A stretch of DNA of 40,559 bases, from NCBI GenBank assembly GCA_945868725.1, contig CAMBMU010000016.1, positions 1-40,559 of the forward strand. The letters are read 5' to 3'. Below are positions 24,667 to 32,417 of this stretch, piece by piece (the stretch's first letter is position 1; each line of letters opens with the position of its first letter). Source of the DNA: Spirosoma fluviale (lineage in GTDB: Bacteria > Bacteroidota > Bacteroidia > Cytophagales > Cyclobacteriaceae). The notes under the pieces were generated by a model that worked only from the letters and a program-made list of their open reading frames with translations, ran no database searches and was not told where the DNA came from. A program made the translations under genes and the position numbers.

Positions 24667-26058
24667 CTAATAGACGATGGAGTCCGTAGCCAATTTGGGC
24701 AGGGAATAGCTACCAGCCTCGAGGATAAATGGAAAAATCGCCTTCCCGGACGTGGCCAATTCACGGGAAGCGGGGGTATCGAAAGCAAAGACTTTCTGGA
24801 GACTTTTGCTGGAGCCCAGGGCCTGAATCTGGCTCAGGTTGATCCCTGTTTTGTTCAGGTAGAGCAACTTTAAATTTTTAGTTTGCGCCAGTTTTTTCAG
24901 GGAATTGCCAGTAATTCCGGTGCTGTTGAGCTTGAGTACGGTAAGGTTGGGCAAAGCGGTCAGCTGCTCCACCACCGCATCCGTCACCTGCGTTCCAGTC
25001 AAATCCAAATAGGCGATTCTGCTTTGAACCGACTCCAATATTCTCCAATCGGAATCCTGGAAGCTGGGCAAATTGATACAGCTGACTTTCAAAAGTCCTG
25101 AACCCGATTCTACTGCCTCAGCAAACAATCCCGCCTCCTTTAAGCCCGCCAAGGAATCGGCAGCCAAGGGAGGGAGTGCCGAAATTGGGTAAAATGGAAT
25201 CTCATTTTTTAGAATAAAGCGCTCAACCTGGTTTTTGGAAATCTCTGCTTCTGCCAAGGTGCCGCTTTCTTTTGCTCCGCCTTTAATCCAACTTTCAATC
25301 AAGGTGATTTCCTCTTTGGAAGGTTGGTTTTTTTCGGTAGGAGGCATGTGCTTTTCATCTTCCTTGGGCAAGATCAGCCGGGCAAAAAGCTCGCTGTGGG
25401 CAGCATCGCCGGCAGTCAGCACTAGGCCGTCCTCTCCACCCTTCTTCAAAGCGGCAAGGGAAGAAAGATCCAATTCTCCTTTTCGATTTCTTGGATTGTG
25501 GCAGCTTTTGCAGTTTTTATTGAGAATGGGTTGGATCACTTCAGCATAGAGCTGTGCATTCTCCCAAGTTTCTTCGGTCAACTGCGGCCCCAATTCTGGT
25601 TGAGCCGATGCTCCAAACAAGGATTGAAGATCTGCAGGAAGAACTTCCGTAAAGTAGCCTTCTCCATGTGTCAGGTTCCCGCCCCAATGTCCCGTTATTC
25701 CCAAAATCAAGCCCAGGACTAGCGCCAACACTCGGATTTTGGTAGTTAAAGCCTCCGCATTTTTTACCAGCGAATACAAGCCAAAGCTGCCGACAGCGGT
25801 AATCACCCCACCAAATAGGTGCAACTGCACGTCCTCCCAGGCAAAGCCTTCCCACTGGTATTGGAGAAAGCCGCTCCCACCTGCAGCCAAGGCAGCAATG
25901 CCTCCAATCAGAAAGGCCAGCCGAATGGAGGGCAGCAGTGGATTTTTTCCTTTTTGAGGAAAAAAGCAAAGCAGAATCCCGAAAATCAAAATCCCTATGG
26001 GAAGATGGACCAAGACCGGATGCATTCTCCCCAAGAAGGGAAGTAAAAACTCAGTCAT
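24667..26058 (-). CDS. DUF2231 membrane protein with planctomycete-type cytochrome c and leucine-rich repeats
   Basis: From the ATG at 26058 there are 463 residues. Four transmembrane helices (about 16-34, 46-64, 80-98 and 108-126) form a DUF2231-like unit with a conserved HPVLVHLPIG. Then comes a cytochrome domain with heme motif CKSCH (C183, C186, H187) and later HMPP, a possible methionine ligand, and finally short leucine-rich repeats (LTVLKLNSTGITG, LKLLYLNKTGIN). The protein should sit in the inner membrane with the heme outside. Its ATG overlaps the stop of the isomerase gene as ATGA, so the two are translationally coupled. Last gene of the four-gene operon. Confidence 0.88.
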   Translation of the reverse strand: MTEFLLPFLGRMHPVLVHLPIGILIFGILLCFFPQKGKNPLLPSIRLAFLIGGIAALAAGGSGFLQYQWEGFAWEDVQLHLFGGVITAVGSFGLYSLVKNAEALTTKIRVLALVLGLILGITGHWGGNLTHGEGYFTEVLPADLQSLFGASAQPELGPQLTEETWENAQLYAEVIQPILNKNCKSCHNPRNRKGELDLSSLAALKKGGEDGLVLTAGDAAHSELFARLILPKEDEKHMPPTEKNQPSKEEITLIESWIKGGAKESGTLAEAEISKNQVERFILKNEIPFYPISALPPLAADSLAGLKEAGLFAEAVESGSGLLKVSCINLPSFQDSDWRILESVQSRIAYLDLTGTQVTDAVVEQLTALPNLTVLKLNSTGITGNSLKKLAQTKNLKLLYLNKTGINLSQIQALGSSKSLQKVFAFDTPASRELATSGKAIFPFILEAGSYSLPKLATDSIVY

Positions 26059-26921
26059 TGGAACCGGGATTTTAGTGCATTCATCATCCACACATTTGCT
26101 TCCCACTGATCCGCAAGGGGCTGATTGGTAAAGGGAACAGTAGCCATATAGGGAGGCGGGCCAAATTCGGTAGTCACGGTAAAGACCTTGCCCGTCTGGC
26201 TGCGGATGATTTTTTCCCAGATGTCTAGATGTACCTTGACTTCATTTTTCCATTCCGGAGCCGCTGGATTTGGCACCTGTGGTCCCTCTGCAAAGCCCAC
26301 TCTGGCATGAATATGATCCACTGATGGGAAGATTTCTTGAAGAAGCGGGTCGCTTTCGGTCAGTAGCCGTTCATGAACCACCATCCAATGGCTGATGTCT
26401 AAGGTGTATTTCAAGTTTGGAAACTTCCGAAGCATGGACACAGCTTCCGGCAGGGTATAGGAAAATCGACCCCGATGCGTTTCATGCAGCACAGGTATTC
26501 CCACTTGCTTTTTATACCGGTCGCCTAGCGCGATAAACGCCAAATTTTGCTCCGGAGTCCAGAAGTCATTTCCGGTGTGACTGTTGACTTTGACGGGCTT
26601 CCAAGCCAGGATTTCTTGTAATCCTACCTCATATACTCGTAAGGCTTCCTCAAAAGGTAGATTCCTGGCTGTGCCATGTAAAAAAATGACCTCGAGTTGG
26701 TGCTTTTTTAGGCCTTCTTTTAGACTCTTTTTTTTGTCTTCCCCAGCCGGCATCCACAGCTCTACCCCATCATAGCCTGCCGCTTTGGCTTTGACCAAAA
26801 AATCATCCATGGGAAGGGTATTCCCCCAGTCGGTCTGAAAGAAAAGGATTTTTTGCTGTGCAGAAATCCGCATCGGCAAGAGCAGGATAAGCAGCAGAAA
26901 AAAGGGTTTTAAATACCTCAT
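26055..26921 (-). CDS. Secreted TIM-barrel sugar-phosphate isomerase/epimerase-like protein
   Basis: A 288-residue protein with a signal peptide (ending ISAQ, about residue 21). It has the AP_endonuc_2 (xylose-isomerase-like) barrel with presumed metal ligands Glu in VLHETHRG, Asp in YTLDISHW, His in HIHARVG and Glu in TTEFGPPPY. Related enzymes in Bacteroidota epimerise or isomerise sugars, including 3-keto sugars; export to the periplasm is shown by the signal sequence. It starts one base before the DUF1501 stop ends and is coupled to the DUF2231 gene by ATGA. Confidence 0.88.
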   Translation of the reverse strand: MRYLKPFFLLLILLLPMRISAQQKILFFQTDWGNTLPMDDFLVKAKAAGYDGVELWMPAGEDKKKSLKEGLKKHQLEVIFLHGTARNLPFEEALRVYEVGLQEILAWKPVKVNSHTGNDFWTPEQNLAFIALGDRYKKQVGIPVLHETHRGRFSYTLPEAVSMLRKFPNLKYTLDISHWMVVHERLLTESDPLLQEIFPSVDHIHARVGFAEGPQVPNPAAPEWKNEVKVHLDIWEKIIRSQTGKVFTVTTEFGPPPYMATVPFTNQPLADQWEANVWMMNALKSRFQ

Positions 26922-28427
26922 TTAGGCCATAATTTTTGTGATTAACTCCCCATGCACGTCCGTGAGGCGGAAAGGTCTTCCTTGAAATTCATGGGTAAAT
27001 TTCTCGTGATCAAAGCCCATCAAATGTAAAATCGTGGCATGAAGATCATGAACTGAGCTGCGCTCCTCCAATCCAACAAAACCAAAATCATCGGTAATAC
27101 CGTAGCTCGTCCCTTTTTTCACGCCTCCACCGGCCATCCACATCGTGAAGGCATCCACGGAGTGATCCCTGCCCATAAATCCCATCTTTTTTCCTTCCCG
27201 GTTTTCTTGCATAGGTGTCCGACCAAATTCCCCGCCCCAAACGACCAGGGTTTCTTCCAAGAGTCCACGCTGCTTCAAATCAAGTAGCAAGGCGGTCATC
27301 GGCCGGTCGATTCCGCGGCACTTGTTGCGCAGCCCCATATCGATCGAGCCATCGTGATCGGTGCCGTGCGTATCCCATCCCCAGTCGTAGAGTTGGACTA
27401 CACGAACTCCCTTTTCTACCAGTTTTCTGGCCAAAAGGCAGTTGTTGGCAAAGGATTCCTCTCCAGGTTGGGTGCCGTAGAGCTCATGGATATGCGCCGG
27501 TTCATCGTTGATATTCATCACCTCAGGCACCTCGATTTGCATGCGGTAGGCCATCTCGTACTGATTGATGCGCGCAAGAATTTCGGGATCACCAAAATTT
27601 TCAAAATCGACTTGATTGGATTCATTGATGGCAGAAATGACATGCTTTTTGAGTTCACGGGACATCCCATGTGGATCCTCAAGGTAGAGCACGGGGTCGC
27701 CTTTGGATCGGCATTGTACTCCCTGGTAGACGGAAGGTAGAAAACCCGAACCCCAAACACTCTTCCCTGCATCGGGAGTCTTTCCTCCGGAAGTCAAGAC
27801 TACAAAGCCGGGTAAGTTTTGATTTTCAGTTCCTAGGCCATAGGTCACCCAACTCCCCAAGCTGGGGCGTCCTAATCTGGGCGAACCGGTCTGCATAAAT
27901 AGCTGTGCCGGTCCATGGTTAAACTGATCTGTATGCATGGCTTTTAAGAACGCCACCTCATCGGCCATTTTGGAGAAATGGGGCAGGTAATCCGAAATCC
28001 AGGCGCCACTTTGTCCATGTTGGGAAAATTTGGCCTGAGGTCCCAGCATTTTAGGTACCCCGCGGATAAAGGCAAACTTCCGCCCTTCGAGCAAACTAGC
28101 AGGACAGTCTTGGTCGTGGTACTTGGCGAGTTCGGGTTTGAAGTCGAAGAGCTCCAACTGGGAAGGGGCCCCTGCCATGTGGAGGTAAATGATTGATTTT
28201 GCCTTGCCCAAAAATGGAGCTGGCTGCGGAGAAAGGGGATTTAGGTCCCGATCACTCAGGTTGAGGCCGCCATTGGCCGTGCCATTTTTTCCAAGCTCAC
28301 AACCGAAAAGCAAGGGAGCCATGGCAAGTCCGCCCATTTTGCTGACGCAATCGAGCAGAAAATGCCTTCTCGTCTGAGTTTGCAGTTTTTGGCTGACCAA
28401 TTCATTCAATAGCTTATCCAGTGACAT
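26922..28427 (-). CDS. DUF1501 protein with Tat-type signal
   Basis: A 501-residue protein of the DUF1501 family (sulfatase/alkaline-phosphatase-like fold). The N terminus has a twin-arginine motif QTRRHFLLDC followed by a hydrophobic stretch ending LLFGC, suggesting Tat export and possibly lipid attachment. Family features include IIYLHMAGAPSQLELFD, GWDTHG and WGGEFGRTP. DUF1501 genes are nearly always next to PSD1 genes, as here, with only 4 bases between them. The biochemical role is unknown; hydrolysis of sulfated or phosphorylated substrates has been suggested by the fold. Confidence 0.92.
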   Translation of the reverse strand: MSLDKLLNELVSQKLQTQTRRHFLLDCVSKMGGLAMAPLLFGCELGKNGTANGGLNLSDRDLNPLSPQPAPFLGKAKSIIYLHMAGAPSQLELFDFKPELAKYHDQDCPASLLEGRKFAFIRGVPKMLGPQAKFSQHGQSGAWISDYLPHFSKMADEVAFLKAMHTDQFNHGPAQLFMQTGSPRLGRPSLGSWVTYGLGTENQNLPGFVVLTSGGKTPDAGKSVWGSGFLPSVYQGVQCRSKGDPVLYLEDPHGMSRELKKHVISAINESNQVDFENFGDPEILARINQYEMAYRMQIEVPEVMNINDEPAHIHELYGTQPGEESFANNCLLARKLVEKGVRVVQLYDWGWDTHGTDHDGSIDMGLRNKCRGIDRPMTALLLDLKQRGLLEETLVVWGGEFGRTPMQENREGKKMGFMGRDHSVDAFTMWMAGGGVKKGTSYGITDDFGFVGLEERSSVHDLHATILHLMGFDHEKFTHEFQGRPFRLTDVHGELITKIMA

Positions 28428-28431
28428 GGGC

Positions 28432-31158
28432 TCAGGGCTTGGTTAAATACTCGTCTAAATTCATCATGGCATTCGCCGTTACCGCCAAAGCGGCTAAAGA
28501 AGCATCCGCCCCGGGGAAGAAATCGGCTCTCCCTTTTGGGTCTCGATCAAACTCCGTTTTGGCAGTTGCAAAGAGCTGCATCATGCTTTTTTTCTTAGCT
28601 TCTGAGATCGGCATCAGCAGGAGCTGCTTGTAGATTTCTTGGATGGCTGCGGCTGGATTTTTCCCAGACTTCACCCAAACTTTCTGACTCAATGCTTTGG
28701 CCGCATCCAAGTACACGGGATCATTAAGGGTCACCAAGGCCTGCAAAGGCGTGTTGGTCACCAAGCGCTTGCTGATACATACCTCCCGGCTTCCTGCATC
28801 GAAAGAAGTAAAGGAAGGGTAAGGGCTCGTTCGCTTGAGGAAGGTATATACACTTCTGCGGTACTTGTCCTCTCCCTCACTTTCTTTCCAAGATTCTCCG
28901 TTGTACACCGATTGCCAGATGCCCTCGGGCTGGGCAGGCATCACAGGGACACCATACATTTTGGGGCTGAGCAGCCCACTGCTTGCCAAGGCCTGATCAC
29001 GGATCTGCTCCGCCGAAAGTCGGAATCGCGGCCCTCGAGCATACCATTGATTGTTGGGGTCCTTTTGATAGGCCGCTGTGCTGATCGTGGAAGACTGCTG
29101 GTAGGTAGCCGAGGTGACGATCTCTCGGATGAGCGATTTGATGCTCCAATCGTAATTTTGAACAGTTTTCCAGGCCAAATAATCCAGCAGCTCCGGATGG
29201 CTCGGTGGGTCCGATTGGGTACCCATATCCTCCAAGGTTGCTGTCAACCCACGTCCAAAAAGCTGATCCCAAACGCGGTTGACTAGGGTGCGGGCAGTCA
29301 GTGGATTTTCGGGAGCTGTCAGCCAGTAGGCAAAGCCCAAGCGGTTGGCTGGCCATTCTTTTTTCCAGGCTCCCAGTTCCTTCGGGGTTTTTGAACTCAC
29401 CTTTTCGCCCGGCACCATCCAGTTGCCCCGCTCAAAGACAAAAGTCGGACGAGCCATGTAATCTGGATTTTCGATGAGAATTGGAAGTCGGGTACCTCTC
29501 AGCTGAAGCAGCTCCTCCCAAGATTTTTTCACTGCGGTGAAGCCCGCCTTCTCTTTTCCTTTCAGACTTGGAACAAAGGCAAACCAAACGATCGAGGAGG
29601 TATTTTGCTGGGGAGCCGCTCGTGGATTTTGAGCTTCGATGTACAAATTGACTTTACCTTGCAGGGGCTTGAAAGGGATTTCTCGGATCAGTTCCCCTTG
29701 GGTTTTGTTGATGACAAAGCTGGCCAGGATTTCTCCGGCAGGGCCATCTTTCCGGATGGTCATTTTGGTTCCGTCTACTCCAGACCAATAGTTGAGGAGA
29801 ACTTGGTCGGAGCCCTGGGTATCGATGTTTTTGTACAGGGCAGACCCTCCTGGCCATAATCCCAGCCATTTGGTATCAATCAGTTCGGCCTTTTGAAAGT
29901 CGGTGGCTAGGTGCGCGGCATATTTCGGTTCATAGAATTTCAGGAAGTTGGCCCGTTGCTTGGCGCTCACATTTCCTTCATTTCCTGTGGCCCAGTTTAC
30001 AATCTGCTCGACTTTAGCCTTATCCTCCGCTTCGTAAAAACGAAGTTTGGGTTCCTCGTCATGGGTATCCTCATCCCGGGTATTGTTGAAAAAGGAAAGT
30101 GACTGGTAATATTCTTCGTGCCGGATGGGGTCGTAGGGGTGGCTGTGGCATTGCACACAGGCCATGGTGGTACTTTGCCACACTTCAAAGGTGGTATTGA
30201 CCCGATCCAAAACGGCGGCCACACGGAATTCTTCATCTTCGGTTCCCCCCTCGTCATTGTTCATCGTGTTGCGGTGAAAAGCCGTGGCCGTCAGTTGATC
30301 TTGAGTAGGGTTGGGCAGCAGATCCCCTGCCAACTGCTCGATGGTAAATTCATCGTAGGGCTTGTCGGAGTTTAAGGAACGAATCACCCAATCCCGATAG
30401 GGCCAAAACGTGCGGGAGACGTCTCGTTCATAGCCTTTGGTATCCGCATAGCGCGCGAGGTCAAGCCACCAGGTAGCCCATTTTTCACCATAGGCTTCTG
30501 CATTTAGCAACTGATCCACGGCTTGTTCGTAGGTGATTTTTCCTGCGGAAAAGTCTCTGGCTAGTGCTTCGGTTGGGGGCAATCCGGTAATATCCAAGGC
30601 CACTCTACGGAGAAGCCTCATTGGGTCCTCTTTTGGAGCAGGGGATAGTCCTTGGGCGGTCAGTTGCTCCTGCACGAAAAAGTCAATCGGTGCTTGCGCT
30701 TGGGCGTCATTGCCTCCCAAGCCTGCGGTGCTGAAGTTGCTTGGAAGTTCAGGTGCCTTTACGGGTTCATAAGCCCAATGCTTTCCCCACTTGGCACCTT
30801 GGTCAATCCATTTTTTGAGCAGTTCAATTTCTTCTTCTGAGAGTTGGGTACGCTGGTAGGGCATCCGCATCTCGGGGTCGGAGTACGTCAAGCGCTTGAT
30901 CAGCTCACTTGAAGAAGCGCTGCCAGGTACGATAGCTGGATGGCCCGATTCGGTAGCTGCAAGGGCATCTTCTTCAAAAAGGAGGCTGAATCCTCCATTC
31001 TTTTTCACGCCTCCATGGCAGGAGATGCAGTGTTTGTTGATAATGGGCTTGATATCCGTATTGAAGTCCACCTCTTTTTCTGGGCCAAAAAAGTAGAACC
31101 CGATGAGGGTGAGCCCAATCAAGACAGAAAAAAGTAACGCGAGGCGGTTGGTGAACAT
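28432..31158 (-). CDS. Planctomycete-type cytochrome PSD1 protein (PSCyt1-PSCyt2-PSD1)
   Basis: A 908-residue protein with one N-terminal membrane anchor (about 5-24). Domains in order: PSCyt1 with heme motif CISCH (C44, C47, H48) and RMPYQR, then PSCyt2 (DUF1549) starting around DFFVQEQLTAQGLSPAP and containing a second CVQCH motif, and PSD1 (DUF1553) in the C-terminal third (NRLGFAYWLTAPENPLTARTLVNRVWDQLFG onward). Two heme sites imply electron transfer in the periplasm. It is the first gene of the operon PSD1-DUF1501-isomerase-DUF2231. The family was first defined in planctomycetes and is common in marine polysaccharide degraders. Confidence 0.95.
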   Translation of the reverse strand: MFTNRLALLFSVLIGLTLIGFYFFGPEKEVDFNTDIKPIINKHCISCHGGVKKNGGFSLLFEEDALAATESGHPAIVPGSASSSELIKRLTYSDPEMRMPYQRTQLSEEEIELLKKWIDQGAKWGKHWAYEPVKAPELPSNFSTAGLGGNDAQAQAPIDFFVQEQLTAQGLSPAPKEDPMRLLRRVALDITGLPPTEALARDFSAGKITYEQAVDQLLNAEAYGEKWATWWLDLARYADTKGYERDVSRTFWPYRDWVIRSLNSDKPYDEFTIEQLAGDLLPNPTQDQLTATAFHRNTMNNDEGGTEDEEFRVAAVLDRVNTTFEVWQSTTMACVQCHSHPYDPIRHEEYYQSLSFFNNTRDEDTHDEEPKLRFYEAEDKAKVEQIVNWATGNEGNVSAKQRANFLKFYEPKYAAHLATDFQKAELIDTKWLGLWPGGSALYKNIDTQGSDQVLLNYWSGVDGTKMTIRKDGPAGEILASFVINKTQGELIREIPFKPLQGKVNLYIEAQNPRAAPQQNTSSIVWFAFVPSLKGKEKAGFTAVKKSWEELLQLRGTRLPILIENPDYMARPTFVFERGNWMVPGEKVSSKTPKELGAWKKEWPANRLGFAYWLTAPENPLTARTLVNRVWDQLFGRGLTATLEDMGTQSDPPSHPELLDYLAWKTVQNYDWSIKSLIREIVTSATYQQSSTISTAAYQKDPNNQWYARGPRFRLSAEQIRDQALASSGLLSPKMYGVPVMPAQPEGIWQSVYNGESWKESEGEDKYRRSVYTFLKRTSPYPSFTSFDAGSREVCISKRLVTNTPLQALVTLNDPVYLDAAKALSQKVWVKSGKNPAAAIQEIYKQLLLMPISEAKKKSMMQLFATAKTEFDRDPKGRADFFPGADASLAALAVTANAMMNLDEYLTKP

Positions 31159-31174
31159 AGTTTGAAATGAAGCA

Positions 31175-31200
31175 TTGAAAATTATCTATTTTCAAAATAG
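31175..31200. promoter_or_regulatory. Overlapping palindromes upstream of the PSD1 operon
   Basis: TTGAAAAT-TATCT-ATTTTCAA (31175-31195) and CTATTTT-C-AAAATAG (31186-31200) are two perfect overlapping inverted repeats 17-42 bases upstream of the PSD1 start. They may be an operator. No regulator gene is adjacent. Confidence 0.35.
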
Positions 31201-31229
31201 AATACAAGCATTCGGGTGGGAGGGATTGC

Positions 31230-31472
31230 CTGCCCATGGTTAAAACCATGGGCAAAGATTGAATCGTCCGCTAGGCGGACTTAGACTAGGTTAGCAGTAA
31301 TAATTAAAATATTTTGCCTATATTGAGTTAACATTTTTTTGAGTGCTGTAAGCACGGCTCAACTCCAATCAGCCAATTCATTGGCTGAGCTTAGATAACC
31401 CTAGCTAAAAAAAGCGTACTGCGAGTGAGTGCCGTAGGCACGACTCAACCCTATCCAGCCAATTCATTGGCT
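31230..31472 (+). repeat. REP-like palindrome block, left of the transposase
   Basis: An ordered set of small hairpins: GCCCATGGTTAAAACCATGG... (31232-31253), GTCCGC-TAG-GCGGAC (31266-31280), GTGCTGTAAGCAC (31343-31355), AGCCAATTCATTGGCT (31371-31386), GTGCCGTAGGCAC (31429-31441) and again AGCCAATTCATTGGCT (31457-31472). The same order returns at 32103-32342, so the transposase lies between two direct copies of about 240 bp. The block fills most of the gene-free gap 31159-31641. Confidence 0.8.
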
Positions 31473-31600
31473 GAGGCTGAGGCTGGGGCTGGGTGGCCAG
31501 GGCGGGCTGGGCGGGCTGGGCTGGCGCAGGCCTAGCGGGGTTGGCTGAGGTAAGCGCAGCTAAAGAAAGCGTAATGCGAGTGAGTGCGGGAGGCACGGTC
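31473..31600. repeat. G-rich GGCTG/GGGCT low-complexity tract and degenerate REP unit
   Basis: Directly after the left block come short imperfect repeats of GGCTGA and GGGCTGG types up to about 31535, then a degenerate unit with GTGCGGGAGGCAC (31584-31596). The plus strand is strongly G-rich here. No coding signal. Confidence 0.6.
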
Positions 31601-31641
31601 CAATTTTTAAACTTTTTTTAACCTTTTAACTTTTTTACACT

Positions 31642-32103
31642 ATGGCTAATACCTATTCCAAAGTTTACTGTCAAACAGTTTTTGCCGTTAAATACCGAAA
31701 GGCAATGATTCACGATGAATTAAAGCAAAAACTTTTTCCCGTGATTGGCAACCTGATTAATGAAGCCGGAGCCCAAACGATCGTGGTGAATGGGGTGGAA
31801 GATCATGTCCATTGTTTGTTCAGGATATTCCCAAAAAATTCGATTTCTGAAATCATGAAGGTAGCGAAGGGTAAATCTTCTAAATGGGTGAATGAGTCCG
31901 GCTTAGTGGCACATCGATTTGAGTGGCAGTCTGGATTTGGAGCTTTTTCCTACAGTGAGTCGGATCTCCACAGAGTAATCAAGTATATCAAAAATCAAGA
32001 GATCCACCATCGAAAAGTCAATTTGAGGGAAGAGTACCTGAAGCTGTTGGTTGACTTTAAAGTTGAATTTTCTCCAGAATATCTCTTTCAGGATTTGGTG
32101 TGA
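31642..32103 (+). CDS. Y1 (HUH) transposase, IS200/RAYT-like
   Basis: A 153-residue Y1-transposase (Transposase_17) of the size of IS200 TnpA. The metal-binding HUH motif is H55-V56-H57 in VEDHVHCLF and the nucleophile is Y115 in IKYIKNQE; the C-terminal half keeps FEWQSGFGAFSYSES. These enzymes cut and join single-stranded DNA at hairpins. No accessory TnpB is present. It is flanked on both sides by the same palindrome block, which fits a REP-associated transposase (RAYT) as well as an IS200-type element. The frame and active-site residues look intact. Confidence 0.9.
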   Translation: MANTYSKVYCQTVFAVKYRKAMIHDELKQKLFPVIGNLINEAGAQTIVVNGVEDHVHCLFRIFPKNSISEIMKVAKGKSSKWVNESGLVAHRFEWQSGFGAFSYSESDLHRVIKYIKNQEIHHRKVNLREEYLKLLVDFKVEFSPEYLFQDLV

Positions 32104-32342
32104 TCCCATGGTTAAAACCATGGGTGAAATGTGAGCCGTCCACTACGCGGACTTAGACGAAGGTAGATTTATAGTAATCAAGAAACTTGTATTGTCTATT
32201 TTGAACCAGCATTTCTTTGAGTGCCGTAGGCACGACTCAACCCCAAAAAGCCAATTCATTGGCTGAGGTAAGCCTAGCTAAAAAAACGTACTGCGAGTGA
32301 GTGCTGTAAGCACGGCCCAACCCTATCCAGCCAATTCATTGG
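32103..32342 (+). repeat. REP-like palindrome block, right of the transposase
   Basis: A second copy of the left block in the same orientation: CCCATGGTTAAAACCATGGG (32105-32124), GTCCACTACGCGGAC (32138-32152), GTGCCGTAGGCAC (32221-32233), AGCCAATTCATTGGCT (32249-32264), GTGCTGTAAGCAC (32301-32313) and a last, incomplete AGCCAATTCATTGG (32329-32342). It fills the 314-base gap before the permease gene. Confidence 0.8.
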
Positions 32343-32417
32343 GTGGTTGCCCTAAAAAAACGCATGGAACTCTTAAACCCCTAGGTGACATCCTATTTTT
32401 CCTTATTTTAGCCACCT

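Noticed and set aside
31230..31600. CRISPR-like array
   Set aside because: The repeats are palindromes of several kinds with irregular spacing and no unique spacers of constant length, and no cas genes are near.
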